This document shows positions 1-8,614 of a DNA stretch of 64,000 nt, one piece after another. The notes under the pieces were generated by a model, which worked only from the letters and a program-made list of their open reading frames with translations, made no database searches and was not told the origin of the DNA. Location of the stretch: positions 1 to 64,000 of the forward strand of contig NZ_FNYJ01000002.1 of the NCBI RefSeq assembly GCF_900108875.1, given 5' to 3'. Within the stretch, counting starts at the first letter, position 1; each line of letters opens with the position of its first letter. The stretch comes from Pseudomonas sp. NFR16 (GTDB taxonomy: Bacteria; Pseudomonadota; Gammaproteobacteria; Pseudomonadales; Pseudomonadaceae). A program made the position numbers and the translations under genes.

Positions 1-126
1 CTTCCCGGCTAAAGCCGGTCCTACGAAAGGCCTGCAATTTCCGTATGACCGGCCTTCCCAGCTAAAGCCGGACCTACGAAAGGCCTGCAGCGTCTGTAGG
101 ACCGGCTTCAGCCGGGAAAAGGCCGG
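1..126. repeat. REP palindrome cluster (three copies)
   Basis: Two direct copies of a 36-nt unit begin at 1 and 54 and differ at two positions. An inverted copy occupies 97-126. Each carries the CCGGCT(T/A)(A/C)AGCCGG palindrome followed by a CCTAC-type tail. The same element occurs as an inverted pair at 22392-22469, so it is a dispersed chromosomal repeat of the Pseudomonas REP type. It lies downstream of the stop codon of the ABC transporter gene. Confidence 0.85.
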
Positions 127-211
127 TGCAGGCTGTTGAGAGGCAGCGGTTGAAATCAGTCTTCGTCGTATGGCGGCGCCGAGCAATCTCACTGCCACAG
201 GCAAAACAGCA

Positions 212-1990
212 TCACCCCACCCGCTCCGCTCCCGCATTGAACTGCAACGCCGCTAACCGCGCATACAGCGGATTGCTGGCAATCAACTCCTGGTGGGTCC
301 CCACCGCCACCAGCCTTCCCTGGTCCATCACGGCAATCCGGTCAGCGTTCTGTACCGTCGCCAGACGGTGGGCGATCACCAGCGTGGTGCGACCTTGCAT
401 GAGGGTCGGCAGCGCCTGTTGAATCAGGTGTTCGCTTTGCGCATCCAGAGCGCTGGTGGCTTCGTCGAGCAACAGAACCGGTGCGTCTGCCAGCAGCGCG
501 CGAGCGATTGCCAGGCGCTGACGCTGCCCGCCGGACAGGCCCATCCCGCCATCGCCCAGATGGGTCTGATAGCCCTGCGGCAGCAGCTGAATGAATTCGT
601 GGGCGTGGGCGGTACGGGCCGCCGCCTCGACCTGCTCGACGCTGGCGGCGGGGTTGCCGTACCGAATATTGTCTTCGACGCTGCCAAAGAACAGCGCGGG
701 CGTTTGCGAAACCCAGGCAAAGCAGCGACGCAGGTCGAGCGGGTCCAGACGCTGCGCAGGCAAGCCCTCGATCAGAACCTGCCCGTGCTGCGGATCGTAG
801 AAACGCAGCAATAAATCGAACAGCGTGGATTTACCCGCCCCGGACGGTCCGACCAGCGCCAGCGTTTCACCCGCCTGAATGGTCAGGGTCAAGGCGTCGA
901 CGGCGTTGCGTTCTGGGCGCGAAGGATAGGCGAAACTGACGTTCTCCAGCGCCAGTTGCCCGCTGATGCGTGTGGGCAGCGTCAGCAGGTCAGCGGCGGG
1001 CGCGGTAATTTCGCTGCGCGCCTGCAACAGCTCGGTGATCCGTTCCGCCGCACCGGCCGCTCGCTGCATTTCGCCGATCACCTCGCTGAGGGTGCCGAAC
1101 GCGCTGCCGACAATCAGGCTGTAGAACACAAAAGCTGCCAGCTCACCGCCGGAAATTCGCCCCGCAATGACGTCCATGCCCCCGACCCACAGCATCACGC
1201 CAACCGCGCCAAGCACCAGCACGATCACCAGCGTGATCAGCCAGGAACGTTGCAGAATGCGTTTGCGTGCCGTGTCGAATGCGTCTTCGGCGGTCCGCGA
1301 AAATCGCTCGCGGTCCTGTTGCTGATGGTTGTAGGCCTGCACCGTCTTGATCTGCCCGAGCGCTTCGGAGACGTAACTGCCAACGTCGGCCACCCGATCC
1401 TGGCTTTCTCGCGACAGACTGCGCACCCGTCGCCCGAAGATCAGGATGGGCGCGACCACCAGCGGCAGGGCGATCACCACGATGCTGGTCAGTTTCGGAT
1501 TGGTGAAAAACAGCAGCATCACGCCGCCGATCACCATGAGCGCGTTGCGCAGGAACATCGACAGCGACGATCCGATCACCGATTGCAGCAACGTCGTGTC
1601 CGCGGTCAGCCGCGACTGGATTTCCGAGCTGCGGTTGTTCTCGTAAAAGCCCGGATGGAGGCTGACTAGATGGTCGAACACCTGCTTGCGCAGATCGGCA
1701 ACCACTCGCTCACCGATCCAGGACACCAGATAGAAACGGGTGAACGTCCCCACCGCAAGGGCCAGCACCAGCACCATGAACAGTGCGATGGTTTCGTTGA
1801 GCAGCGTCGGCGAGCGGGTCATGAACCCCTGATCGACCATGAGTCGAATGCCCTGGCCCATCGACAACGTGATGCCCGCAGTGACGATCAGCGCCACCAG
1901 CGCGGCAATGGCCTGCTTGCGGTACGGCGCGAGCATGCGCATCGCCAGACGGATGGCATGGCGCTGACGCCCGGAAAATACTGAAGCCAT
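212..1990 (-). CDS. ABC exporter, fused permease and ATPase (MsbA/LmrA type)
   Basis: Half-transporter that dimerises in the inner membrane and exports lipid or drug-like substrates using ATP. The N-terminal ~310 residues hold six hydrophobic segments of the type I exporter fold. The C-terminal ATPase shows Walker A (GPSGAGKST), the signature LSGGQRQRLAIARALL, Walker B (VLLLDEATSALD) and the switch histidine (IAHRLAT). The reading frame stays open upstream to 2071, but the start at 1990 (MASVFSGRQ) places the protein directly before the first membrane segment and gives about 592 residues, normal for the family. The substrate cannot be read from the sequence. The gene stands alone, transcribed toward the REP cluster. 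Confidence 0.88.
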   Translation of the reverse strand: MASVFSGRQRHAIRLAMRMLAPYRKQAIAALVALIVTAGITLSMGQGIRLMVDQGFMTRSPTLLNETIALFMVLVLALAVGTFTRFYLVSWIGERVVADLRKQVFDHLVSLHPGFYENNRSSEIQSRLTADTTLLQSVIGSSLSMFLRNALMVIGGVMLLFFTNPKLTSIVVIALPLVVAPILIFGRRVRSLSRESQDRVADVGSYVSEALGQIKTVQAYNHQQQDRERFSRTAEDAFDTARKRILQRSWLITLVIVLVLGAVGVMLWVGGMDVIAGRISGGELAAFVFYSLIVGSAFGTLSEVIGEMQRAAGAAERITELLQARSEITAPAADLLTLPTRISGQLALENVSFAYPSRPERNAVDALTLTIQAGETLALVGPSGAGKSTLFDLLLRFYDPQHGQVLIEGLPAQRLDPLDLRRCFAWVSQTPALFFGSVEDNIRYGNPAASVEQVEAAARTAHAHEFIQLLPQGYQTHLGDGGMGLSGGQRQRLAIARALLADAPVLLLDEATSALDAQSEHLIQQALPTLMQGRTTLVIAHRLATVQNADRIAVMDQGRLVAVGTHQELIASNPLYARLAALQFNAGAERVG

Positions 1991-2313
1991 TTGATGCACC
2001 CATAAGACGAGCCAGCCGCCAAGCCTACACCGCCCACCCTTGCTACGCTCGTCGTGTTTCGCTGAACTCAACGTGCCCGATCCAGTCTTTCACTGGGTGC
2101 CCACGCTGCCACTTGAGCCGCGTCGTGACGAAAGCCAGCGTGTGAGAGTGGATCTGTCCAATCAATCGGTATAAGCAATCGATCTAACCGAAGGCTGGAG
2201 ATCCGAGGCGGATTCTGGTGCACTGAGTCAACGCTTTCGGCGCTCAAGGATGTCGTGGCGCGACCATGCAAGCGTGGGTAAATGAAGCGCACAACCTGAT
2301 GAGGAGACAGGCC

Positions 2314-2487
2314 ATGAGCTTGCACAGCAGCAGTCAAGAACCCGTCGTCCGGGCCCAACCCAAGCTTCAGCTGGGTGGCGCCATTCTCGACAAGGACGGG
2401 AAAGAAGTCCTGATTACTGAAGAAATGGTTCAGGCCGCATGTCAGGAATGCGAAAAATACTGGGTCAAACCCGAAAAACAAGAGTGA
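2314..2487 (+). CDS. PA1571-family small conserved protein
   Basis: A 57-residue protein resembling the PA1571 family of Pseudomonas, whose function is unknown. The recognisable core is the LGG-x-I-L-D-K-D-G-K-E...ITEEMVQAAC segment followed by E..WVKP. The frame is open from 2266, but the ATG at 2314 is chosen because GAGGAG at 2301-2306 sits seven bases upstream and the family normally starts with MSL. A clear intrinsic terminator follows, so it is probably a monocistronic unit. No signal peptide or membrane segment is visible. Confidence 0.75.
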   Translation: MSLHSSSQEPVVRAQPKLQLGGAILDKDGKEVLITEEMVQAACQECEKYWVKPEKQE

Positions 2488-2504
2488 TGATCAGCCTCAC
2501 TTGA

Positions 2505-2530
2505 AACCCGGCCCATCAGCCGGGTTTTTT
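2505..2530 (+). terminator. Intrinsic terminator after the PA1571-like gene
   Basis: The stem AACCCGGC / GCCGGGTT (2505-2512 and 2519-2526) with a 6-nt loop runs into six T residues ending at 2530. It lies 18 nt after the stop codon of the small gene. Confidence 0.85.
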
Positions 2531-2661
2531 ATGCCTGCACGCTTATCGCAGCAGCGTTACATGCAGTAATAAACGCCTCGCCCTGTCGGGTTGCTTCTCT
2601 CTCAAACCTCAGATTACGTCCTTGGCTTCATTATTGATCGACGTTACCCAAGGAAGAACAC

Positions 2662-3639
2662 ATGTCTGCTTCACGTTTTAGCTACACCCCCGCAGAGCTG
2701 AACGCCGTTTACTCAAAACTTGAAAATAAGCTGTTCAACGTGCGCCGTGACATCGACGCCGACGGCCAGCCCGCACCCAAAATTCTTGTCGTGGCCGGCG
2801 TTCAGGGTTCAGGCAAGACTTACATGCTGAACAACCACTTGCTCAAAGATGCGCGCTACGCCAACTTCGTACGCCTCTACTCCGAAGACCTGCGCGAACT
2901 GCACCCGCGCTATGTGGAATTCGCCAATCAGGACGTCACCCGGCGGTATATGCACACGGAGTCATTTATCTGGGAGTTGTGCAGCCTGATATTTGCCCAT
3001 GCTCATCAGAACAAATACAACATCATTCTGGAAACGGCGCTGGACACCAAGGCTTTCGCCACCCTCATCACCGGGCCGGAACTGGCGGATTATCAATTTG
3101 ACGTGCACCTGATCGCCTGCAAGAAGGACTTCGTGCATCTGTCGACCGTCAAGCGCGCCTTCAACGCGCTGGAAAGCGGCAGCCTGGAGCGCTTCGTCGA
3201 TATCGCCACCATCGAAGCCAGTATTGAGAACGCCGAGGTCATTCTCAACGCTTTCGAAACCGCCTGTATGCGTGTCAGCGGCTCAACCATCAGCATGTAT
3301 GAGCGCGGTTTTGGCGCGTTGAAAAATCGCAGAATGCTGTGCAGCAGCTGCTGCGAGCGGATCAACACGCTGACGCCTGTTGTGTTCACCGATGAAAGCG
3401 GCGCAACCATCACCGTGAAGGAACAGACCCATCGCATCGAACGCAGTGAGGCGTTCGCGCAGCCTTGCAGCTACGCGACCTTTATTGCATTGGTGGAAGC
3501 ACCGGTGACAGGCGAAGATCGAACGCACGCCTGGGAAGAAGCTTATGCCGCACTGGCCCGCCTGCGCAGATTCTGGAAGCAGATCCCGCCTCGCCTTCCG
3601 GATTCGCTCTGGGGCTACATCACCCGATACGCCGAGTAA
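2662..3639 (+). CDS. Zeta-toxin-like P-loop kinase, no adjacent antitoxin
   Basis: A 325-residue protein with a P-loop at residues 46-53 (GVQGSGKT), then YSEDLRELHPRY (73-84), matching the substrate-aspartate and HPxY block of zeta toxins, and a strand ending in ILETAL (122-126). This pattern fits the zeta/PezT kinase fold, which phosphorylates UDP-sugars; the type III effector AvrRxo1 shares the fold. The C-terminal ~140 residues include a Cys cluster (CSSCCERIN) and are not part of the kinase core. AAGGAAG lies 8-14 nt upstream of the start. No epsilon-like antitoxin gene is present: upstream is a terminator and 130 nt of non-coding DNA, and downstream is convergent pdxB. Toxicity and substrate are unknown. 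Confidence 0.7.
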   Translation: MSASRFSYTPAELNAVYSKLENKLFNVRRDIDADGQPAPKILVVAGVQGSGKTYMLNNHLLKDARYANFVRLYSEDLRELHPRYVEFANQDVTRRYMHTESFIWELCSLIFAHAHQNKYNIILETALDTKAFATLITGPELADYQFDVHLIACKKDFVHLSTVKRAFNALESGSLERFVDIATIEASIENAEVILNAFETACMRVSGSTISMYERGFGALKNRRMLCSSCCERINTLTPVVFTDESGATITVKEQTHRIERSEAFAQPCSYATFIALVEAPVTGEDRTHAWEEAYAALARLRRFWKQIPPRLPDSLWGYITRYAE

Positions 3640-3642
3640 GTT

Positions 3643-4791
3643 TCACTCGTGTACCCAGACCGCCCCCAGCGCCTGAACGATCTGGCTCAGTGCGGCTGAC
3701 TCACCATTGATACTCACGCGCAGCGCATCGATTTCCCGACGCGGCGGGTAATGCTTGCGCAGTGCATCGAACGCCAGGCGCTGGCTGTTGGCGTCGCCCA
3801 CCAGACTGCGGCGCAAGTCGGCGTCGTCGCGGCGCGGGTCGTAGACGCCGCGGCAGAGCATGTTAAGCGCCCAGGCCGGATCGGTGGCCGCATCGAGCGT
3901 GACGTTTGCCAGCCAGGGCCGGGGCAGCAGATCGGCGAGCTCGATCGTCGCCGGTTGTCCGAGGTGCGCGCACAGCGCCTGGTAGATCTGCGCGGTGCCG
4001 CGCTGGCGGCCGTCGAGGCTGTAACCGGCGATGTGCGGCGTACCGATGACGCACAGCTCGGCCAGTTCGACATCCACGACCGGCTCCTTTTCCCAGACGT
4101 CGAGTACGGCCTGAAGGTCTTCGCGCTCAAGCAGCACCTCGCGCAGGGCGCTGTTATCCACGATCGGGCCGCGCGCGGCGTTGATCAGCCAGGCGCCGTG
4201 TTGCAGCTGCTGCAAACGTGCCCGGTCGAACAGATGCCACGTCGGCTGATCGCCGGTTTTGTTCAGCGGTGTGTGCAGACTGATGACGTCACAGCGCGCG
4301 ATGATCTCGTCAAGGCTGACGTAGTCGCCACCCTCGGTGGCCTGACGCGGCGGGTCGCACACCAGCACATTCCAGCCCAGGCCGCGCAGCACCTTGATCA
4401 GCCGACCGCCGACCTGCCCCGCGCCGACGATGCCGTATGTGCGGGAGGCAAGCGCCACGCCCTCGATTTCCGCCAGGGTCAACAGGCTGCCCAGCACGTA
4501 ATCCACCACCCCGCGGGCATTGCAGCCGGGGGCGCTGGACCACTGAATGCCGGCCTGATGGAAATAATCGAGATCGAGATGATCAGTGCCGATGGTGCAG
4601 GTGCCCACGAAGCGAACCGGCGTGCCTTCGAGCAGTTCGCGGGTGACTCTGGTCACCGAGCGCACCAGCAGGATATCGGCATCGGCAACCGCGGCGCGAT
4701 CCAGGGTGCGCCCCGGATAACGGTGGATATCACCGAAGCCGGAAAAAAAGGCGTCGAGCAGTGGAATGTTTTCGTCGGCAACTATGCGCAT
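3643..4791 (-). CDS. pdxB: Erythronate-4-phosphate dehydrogenase
   Basis: Oxidises 4-phosphoerythronate with NAD in the DXP-dependent route to pyridoxal 5'-phosphate. It is a D-isomer-specific 2-hydroxyacid dehydrogenase: the N-terminus is [10 protein letters not shown], the NAD-binding motif is [12 protein letters not shown], the catalytic Arg lies in [11 protein letters not shown] and the catalytic His in [12 protein letters not shown]. The C-terminal PdxB-specific dimerisation region is present, and 382 residues is full length. AGGAG lies a few bases before the ATG. tusA lies 75 nt upstream on the same strand and may be cotranscribed. Confidence 0.95.
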   Translation of the reverse strand: MRIVADENIPLLDAFFSGFGDIHRYPGRTLDRAAVADADILLVRSVTRVTRELLEGTPVRFVGTCTIGTDHLDLDYFHQAGIQWSSAPGCNARGVVDYVLGSLLTLAEIEGVALASRTYGIVGAGQVGGRLIKVLRGLGWNVLVCDPPRQATEGGDYVSLDEIIARCDVISLHTPLNKTGDQPTWHLFDRARLQQLQHGAWLINAARGPIVDNSALREVLLEREDLQAVLDVWEKEPVVDVELAELCVIGTPHIAGYSLDGRQRGTAQIYQALCAHLGQPATIELADLLPRPWLANVTLDAATDPAWALNMLCRGVYDPRRDDADLRRSLVGDANSQRLAFDALRKHYPPRREIDALRVSINGESAALSQIVQALGAVWVHE

Positions 4792-4866
4792 GTGAGGGCT
4801 CCTGGAGTCGCGGCAGTGTAGGCGCTAGAGCACCGCGCAGCCAGTCTGATGCGTCAGAGACGGGAC

Positions 4867-5121
4867 TCAATCCTGCTTCTTGCGGATCCAGTAGAGGAAA
4901 ACGCCGTCGCCGGCCTGCTTCTCGATCAGGTCATGACCGAGAAAAACACAGAACTTTGGAATGTCGCGCTGGGTCGACGGATCGGTGGCGATGACCTTGA
5001 GCAAGCCACCGGCCGGCAGGTCGCGCACTTTCTGATGCAGCATCATGACCGGCTCAGGGCAATTGAGACCTGTGGCGTCAAGGACGGCGTCAGCGCAAAG
5101 GCTTTCGATGGATTCAGACAT
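4867..5121 (-). CDS. tusA: Sulfur carrier protein TusA
   Basis: An 84-residue sulfur-relay protein that takes persulfide sulfur from a cysteine desulfurase and passes it toward tRNA thiolation and other acceptors. The active cysteine is in the hallmark [12 protein letters not shown] near the N-terminus, and the fold is the SirA/TusA two-layer sandwich. The frame is open to 5220, but the ATG at 5121 is preceded by GGAG at good spacing and yields the usual family length. It is followed by pdxB on the same strand. Confidence 0.92.
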   Translation of the reverse strand: MSESIESLCADAVLDATGLNCPEPVMMLHQKVRDLPAGGLLKVIATDPSTQRDIPKFCVFLGHDLIEKQAGDGVFLYWIRKKQD

Positions 5122-5327
5122 GAGGTGCTCCGGAAACTGGCGGGCATTGTCGCTTAAATGAATTAATGAGCCAATCCTTACTGGTCTTGAGCGCGCCTGA
5201 CGCCGGTTCACACAGGTCAACTACGCTGCTGCCTACTGACTTTGTAGGATTCTGCGACATCTTGGTGGTTGGTGATGCATCACCCGGCACGTATGATCCT
5301 TGACATTTTTGCGCAGATTAGAAACCT

Positions 5328-8270
5328 ATGTCTCTGATAGTTCTACTGCTTCTGCCTTTCATCGGCAGCTGTCTGGCGGCGCTTTTGCCGCACAACGCAC
5401 GCAATGCTGAATCCCTCCTTGCCGGCCTGATCGCCTTGATCGGCGCCGTGCAGGTGGCGTTGTGGTATCCGCAGATTGCGCACGGCGGGGTCATCCGCGA
5501 GGAGTTTTTCTGGTTGCCCAGCCTTGGGCTGAACTTCGTGTTGCGTCTGGACGGTTTTGCCTGGCTGTTTTCCATGCTGGTGCTGGGCATCGGCACGCTG
5601 GTGTCGCTGTACGCCCGCTATTACATGTCTCCGGACGACCCCGTACCGCGTTTCTTCTCGTTTTTCCTGGCGTTCATGGGCGCAATGCTTGGCCTTGTAA
5701 TGTCCGGGCACCTGATTCAGATCGTGTTTTTCTGGGAGCTGACCAGCGTCTTCTCGTTCTTGCTGATCGGCTACTGGCACCACCGCGCCGACGCCCGACG
5801 CGGCGCGTACATGGCACTGATGGTCACCGGCGCGGGCGGTCTGGCGCTGCTGGTCGGCGTGATGCTGCTGGGCCACGTCGTCGGCAGCTACGATCTGGAC
5901 CGCGTGCTGGCGTCCGGCGATGCGATTCGCGCCCACGCGCTCTATCCCGTTCTGCTGACTCTTATTCTGATTGGCGCGCTGAGTAAGAGCGCCCAGTTCC
6001 CGTTCCATTTCTGGCTGCCTCACGCCATGGCCGCGCCGACCCCAGTCTCCGCGTACCTGCATTCGGCGACCATGGTCAAAGCCGGAGTGTTTCTGCTGGC
6101 GCGGCTATGGCCTGCACTGTCCGGCAGTGAACAGTGGTTCTGGATCGTCAGTGGCGCGGGCGCCTGCACGCTGGTGATCGGCGCCTATTCGGCGATCTTC
6201 CAGACCGACCTTAAAGGCTTGCTGGCGTATTCGACCATCAGCCATCTGGGTCTGATCACCTTGCTGCTGGGGTTGAACAGCCCGCTGGCGGCTGTCGCTG
6301 CCGTGTTTCACATTCTCAACCACGCCACATTCAAAGCCTCGCTGTTCATGGCGGCGGGGATCATCGATCACGAAAGCGGCACGCGGGACATCCGCAAACT
6401 CAGTGGCCTGATCAGGCTGATGCCCTACACCGCGACCCTGGCCATGGTGGCCAGTGCGGCAATGGCCGGCGTCCCGCTGCTCAATGGCTTCCTGTCCAAG
6501 GAAATGTTCTTCGCGGAGACCGTTTTCATCACTTCCACTGCCTGGGTGGAGACAGCATTGCCGATCATTGCCACCATCGCCGGCACCTTCAGCGTCGCTT
6601 ATTCACTGCGTTTCACGGTCGACGTGTTCTTCGGCCCGAAAGCCACCGACCTGCCGCACACGCCCCACGAGCCGGCTCGCTGGATGCGCGTGCCGGTCGA
6701 GTTATTGGTGCTGGCGTGCCTGATCGTCGGGATTTTTCCTGCGCAGTCGGTTGGCCCGCTGCTGGCCGCCGCTGCGCAACCGGTGGTCGGCGGCGCGCTG
6801 CCCGAATACAGCCTGGCAATCTGGCACGGCTGGAACGCGCCGATGATCATGAGCCTGATCGCCATGGGCGCCGGGATCGTCCTGTATCTGCTGCTGCGGC
6901 CGCGCTTCAAGCGCGACCGTTTCAAGGGTCCGCCGCTGATGTGGCGACTCAACGGCAAGCGCCTGTTCGAGCGCTCGCTGGTGAACATGCTGCGCACCGC
7001 GCGCCTGTTCGAGCGCCTGCTGACGACCCGGCGGCTGCAGGCCCAGCTGTTTCTGATGGTGCTCGCCGCGCTGGTGGCAGGCTTCGTGCCGATGTTCGAC
7101 GGCGGGCTGACCTGGGGTGAGCGACCGAAGATTCCGGGCTCCGGCGTGTTCGTCATGCTGTGGCTGATCGCGATTGCCTGCGCCCTCGGCGCGGCCTGGC
7201 AAGCCAAGTATCACCGCCTCGCAGCCGTGACGATGGTCAGCGTCTGCGGCCTGATGACCTGCGTCACGTTCGTCTGGTTTTCCGCGCCGGATCTGGCACT
7301 GACCCAACTGGTGGTCGAGGTGGTGACCACCGTCCTGATTCTGCTGGGTCTGCGCTGGCTGCCACGACGCAATGAAAACGTCGCGCCAAAGACTCGCTCG
7401 CGCAACCGCGCCCGGGCACGACGCGTGCGTGACTTCGTCCTGGCCGTGGCGGTCGGCGGCGGCATGGCGCTGCTGTCCTACGCCATGCTCACGCGCCCGA
7501 CGCCCAACGTGATTTCCGAGTACTACCTGAGTCGCGCGTTGTCACAGGGCGGCGGCACCAATGCCGTGAACGTCATGCTGGTGGATTTCCGCGGCTTCGA
7601 TACCTTCGGCGAAATCACCGTACTGGCCGTGGTGGCGCTGACGGTCTTCGCCCTGTTGCGACGTTTCCGCCCGCCCCGGGAAAGCATCGCCCTGCCCGCG
7701 CAACAACGCTTGCTGGCCCGCGATGTGGTCACCGATCTGGTGAACCCGCGAAACGCCAAAGACACTGCGCTGGGATTCATGATGGTGCCCGCGGTGCTGG
7801 TACGCCTGTTGCTGCCGGTCGCGTTCGTGGTGTCGATGTACCTGTTCATGCGCGGCCACAACCAGCCGGGCGGTGGCTTTGTCGCCGGGCTGGTGATGTC
7901 GGTGGCGTTCATTCTCCAGTACATGGTCGCCGGCACTCAGTGGGTCGAGGCGAACATGAGCCTGCGCCCGCTGCGCTGGATGGGAACCGGGCTGTTTTTC
8001 GCCCTGGCGACCGGGCTGGGTTCGATGGCGCTGGGTTATCCGTTCATGACCACCCACACCGCGCACCTGCATCTGCCGCTGCTGGGCGATGTTCACGTCG
8101 CCAGTGCGCTGTTTTTCGACATCGGCGTCTACGCCGTGGTGGTCGGCTCGACGCTGCTGATTCTGACCGCGCTGGCCCACCAGTCGGTGCGCAGTCATCG
8201 TCCGACCTCGCTGCCGCAGCCGATCGAACCGGCTGAACCGGCCAGTCCCGTTTCCCAAGGAGCCATCTGA
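5328..8270 (+). CDS. Na+/H+ antiporter subunit A fused to subunit B (MrpA-MrpB / ShaAB)
   Basis: A 980-residue inner-membrane protein and the largest subunit of the Mrp/Sha multi-subunit cation/proton antiporter. From N to C it contains the NADH-dehydrogenase-chain-5-like N-terminus (~65-115), the proton-pumping antiporter module (~130-410, with conserved WLPHAMAAPTPVSAYLHSATMVKAG), a DUF4040 segment (~610-690) and an MnhB domain (~810-950, containing NQPGGGFVAGLV). Pseudomonas typically fuses subunits A and B, so six genes make the seven-subunit complex. The stop codon overlaps the start of subunit C by one base (TGATG). The complex supports sodium and alkaline tolerance and, in P. aeruginosa, virulence. 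Confidence 0.95.
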   Translation: MSLIVLLLLPFIGSCLAALLPHNARNAESLLAGLIALIGAVQVALWYPQIAHGGVIREEFFWLPSLGLNFVLRLDGFAWLFSMLVLGIGTLVSLYARYYMSPDDPVPRFFSFFLAFMGAMLGLVMSGHLIQIVFFWELTSVFSFLLIGYWHHRADARRGAYMALMVTGAGGLALLVGVMLLGHVVGSYDLDRVLASGDAIRAHALYPVLLTLILIGALSKSAQFPFHFWLPHAMAAPTPVSAYLHSATMVKAGVFLLARLWPALSGSEQWFWIVSGAGACTLVIGAYSAIFQTDLKGLLAYSTISHLGLITLLLGLNSPLAAVAAVFHILNHATFKASLFMAAGIIDHESGTRDIRKLSGLIRLMPYTATLAMVASAAMAGVPLLNGFLSKEMFFAETVFITSTAWVETALPIIATIAGTFSVAYSLRFTVDVFFGPKATDLPHTPHEPARWMRVPVELLVLACLIVGIFPAQSVGPLLAAAAQPVVGGALPEYSLAIWHGWNAPMIMSLIAMGAGIVLYLLLRPRFKRDRFKGPPLMWRLNGKRLFERSLVNMLRTARLFERLLTTRRLQAQLFLMVLAALVAGFVPMFDGGLTWGERPKIPGSGVFVMLWLIAIACALGAAWQAKYHRLAAVTMVSVCGLMTCVTFVWFSAPDLALTQLVVEVVTTVLILLGLRWLPRRNENVAPKTRSRNRARARRVRDFVLAVAVGGGMALLSYAMLTRPTPNVISEYYLSRALSQGGGTNAVNVMLVDFRGFDTFGEITVLAVVALTVFALLRRFRPPRESIALPAQQRLLARDVVTDLVNPRNAKDTALGFMMVPAVLVRLLLPVAFVVSMYLFMRGHNQPGGGFVAGLVMSVAFILQYMVAGTQWVEANMSLRPLRWMGTGLFFALATGLGSMALGYPFMTTHTAHLHLPLLGDVHVASALFFDIGVYAVVVGSTLLILTALAHQSVRSHRPTSLPQPIEPAEPASPVSQGAI

Positions 8271-8614
8271 TGGAAGAAGTCATTGCCATTGCCATCGGCG
8301 TGCTCGCCGCTTCCGGGGTGTGGCTGATCCTGCGCCCGCGGACCTTTCAAGTCGTCATGGGCCTGTGCCTGCTGTCGTACGGCGTCAACCTGTTCATCTT
8401 CAGCATGGGCAGTCTGTTCATCGGCAAGGAGCCGATCATCAAGGACGGCGTGCCGCAGGACCTGCTCAACTACACCGACCCGCTGCCGCAGGCGCTGGTG
8501 CTCACGGCCATCGTCATCAGTTTCGCCATGACCGCGCTGTTCCTGGTGGTGCTGCTGGCCTCTCGGGGCCTGACCGGCAACGACCATGTGGACGGTCGGG
8601 AGAGCAGTGAATGA
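8270..8614 (+). CDS. Na+/H+ antiporter subunit C (MnhC/MrpC)
   Basis: A 114-residue membrane protein with three predicted transmembrane segments, homologous to NuoK. The motif LRPRTFQVVMGLCLLSYGVNLFIF is the NuoK-like second helix region. Translation is coupled to the upstream subunit by a one-base TGATG overlap and to subunit D by a four-base ATGA overlap. It forms part of the Mrp/Sha antiporter. Confidence 0.93.
   Translation: MEEVIAIAIGVLAASGVWLILRPRTFQVVMGLCLLSYGVNLFIFSMGSLFIGKEPIIKDGVPQDLLNYTDPLPQALVLTAIVISFAMTALFLVVLLASRGLTGNDHVDGRESSE

Noticed and set aside
1..126. CRISPR-like direct repeats
   Set aside because: Only two direct copies and one inverted copy exist, each is a REP palindrome, and there are no cas genes or regular spacers.
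2068..2481. 137-codon minus-strand frame, considered as an antitoxin for the zeta-like kinase
   Set aside because: It overlaps the PA1571-like gene antisense, is not adjacent in operon fashion, and has no antitoxin features.
3751..4821. 356-codon frame on the plus strand
   Set aside because: Antisense to pdxB, which has all its catalytic motifs.
5300..5327. TTGACA as a -35 box for the antiporter operon
   Set aside because: A matching -10 would fall on the start codon, leaving no leader or ribosome-binding site.
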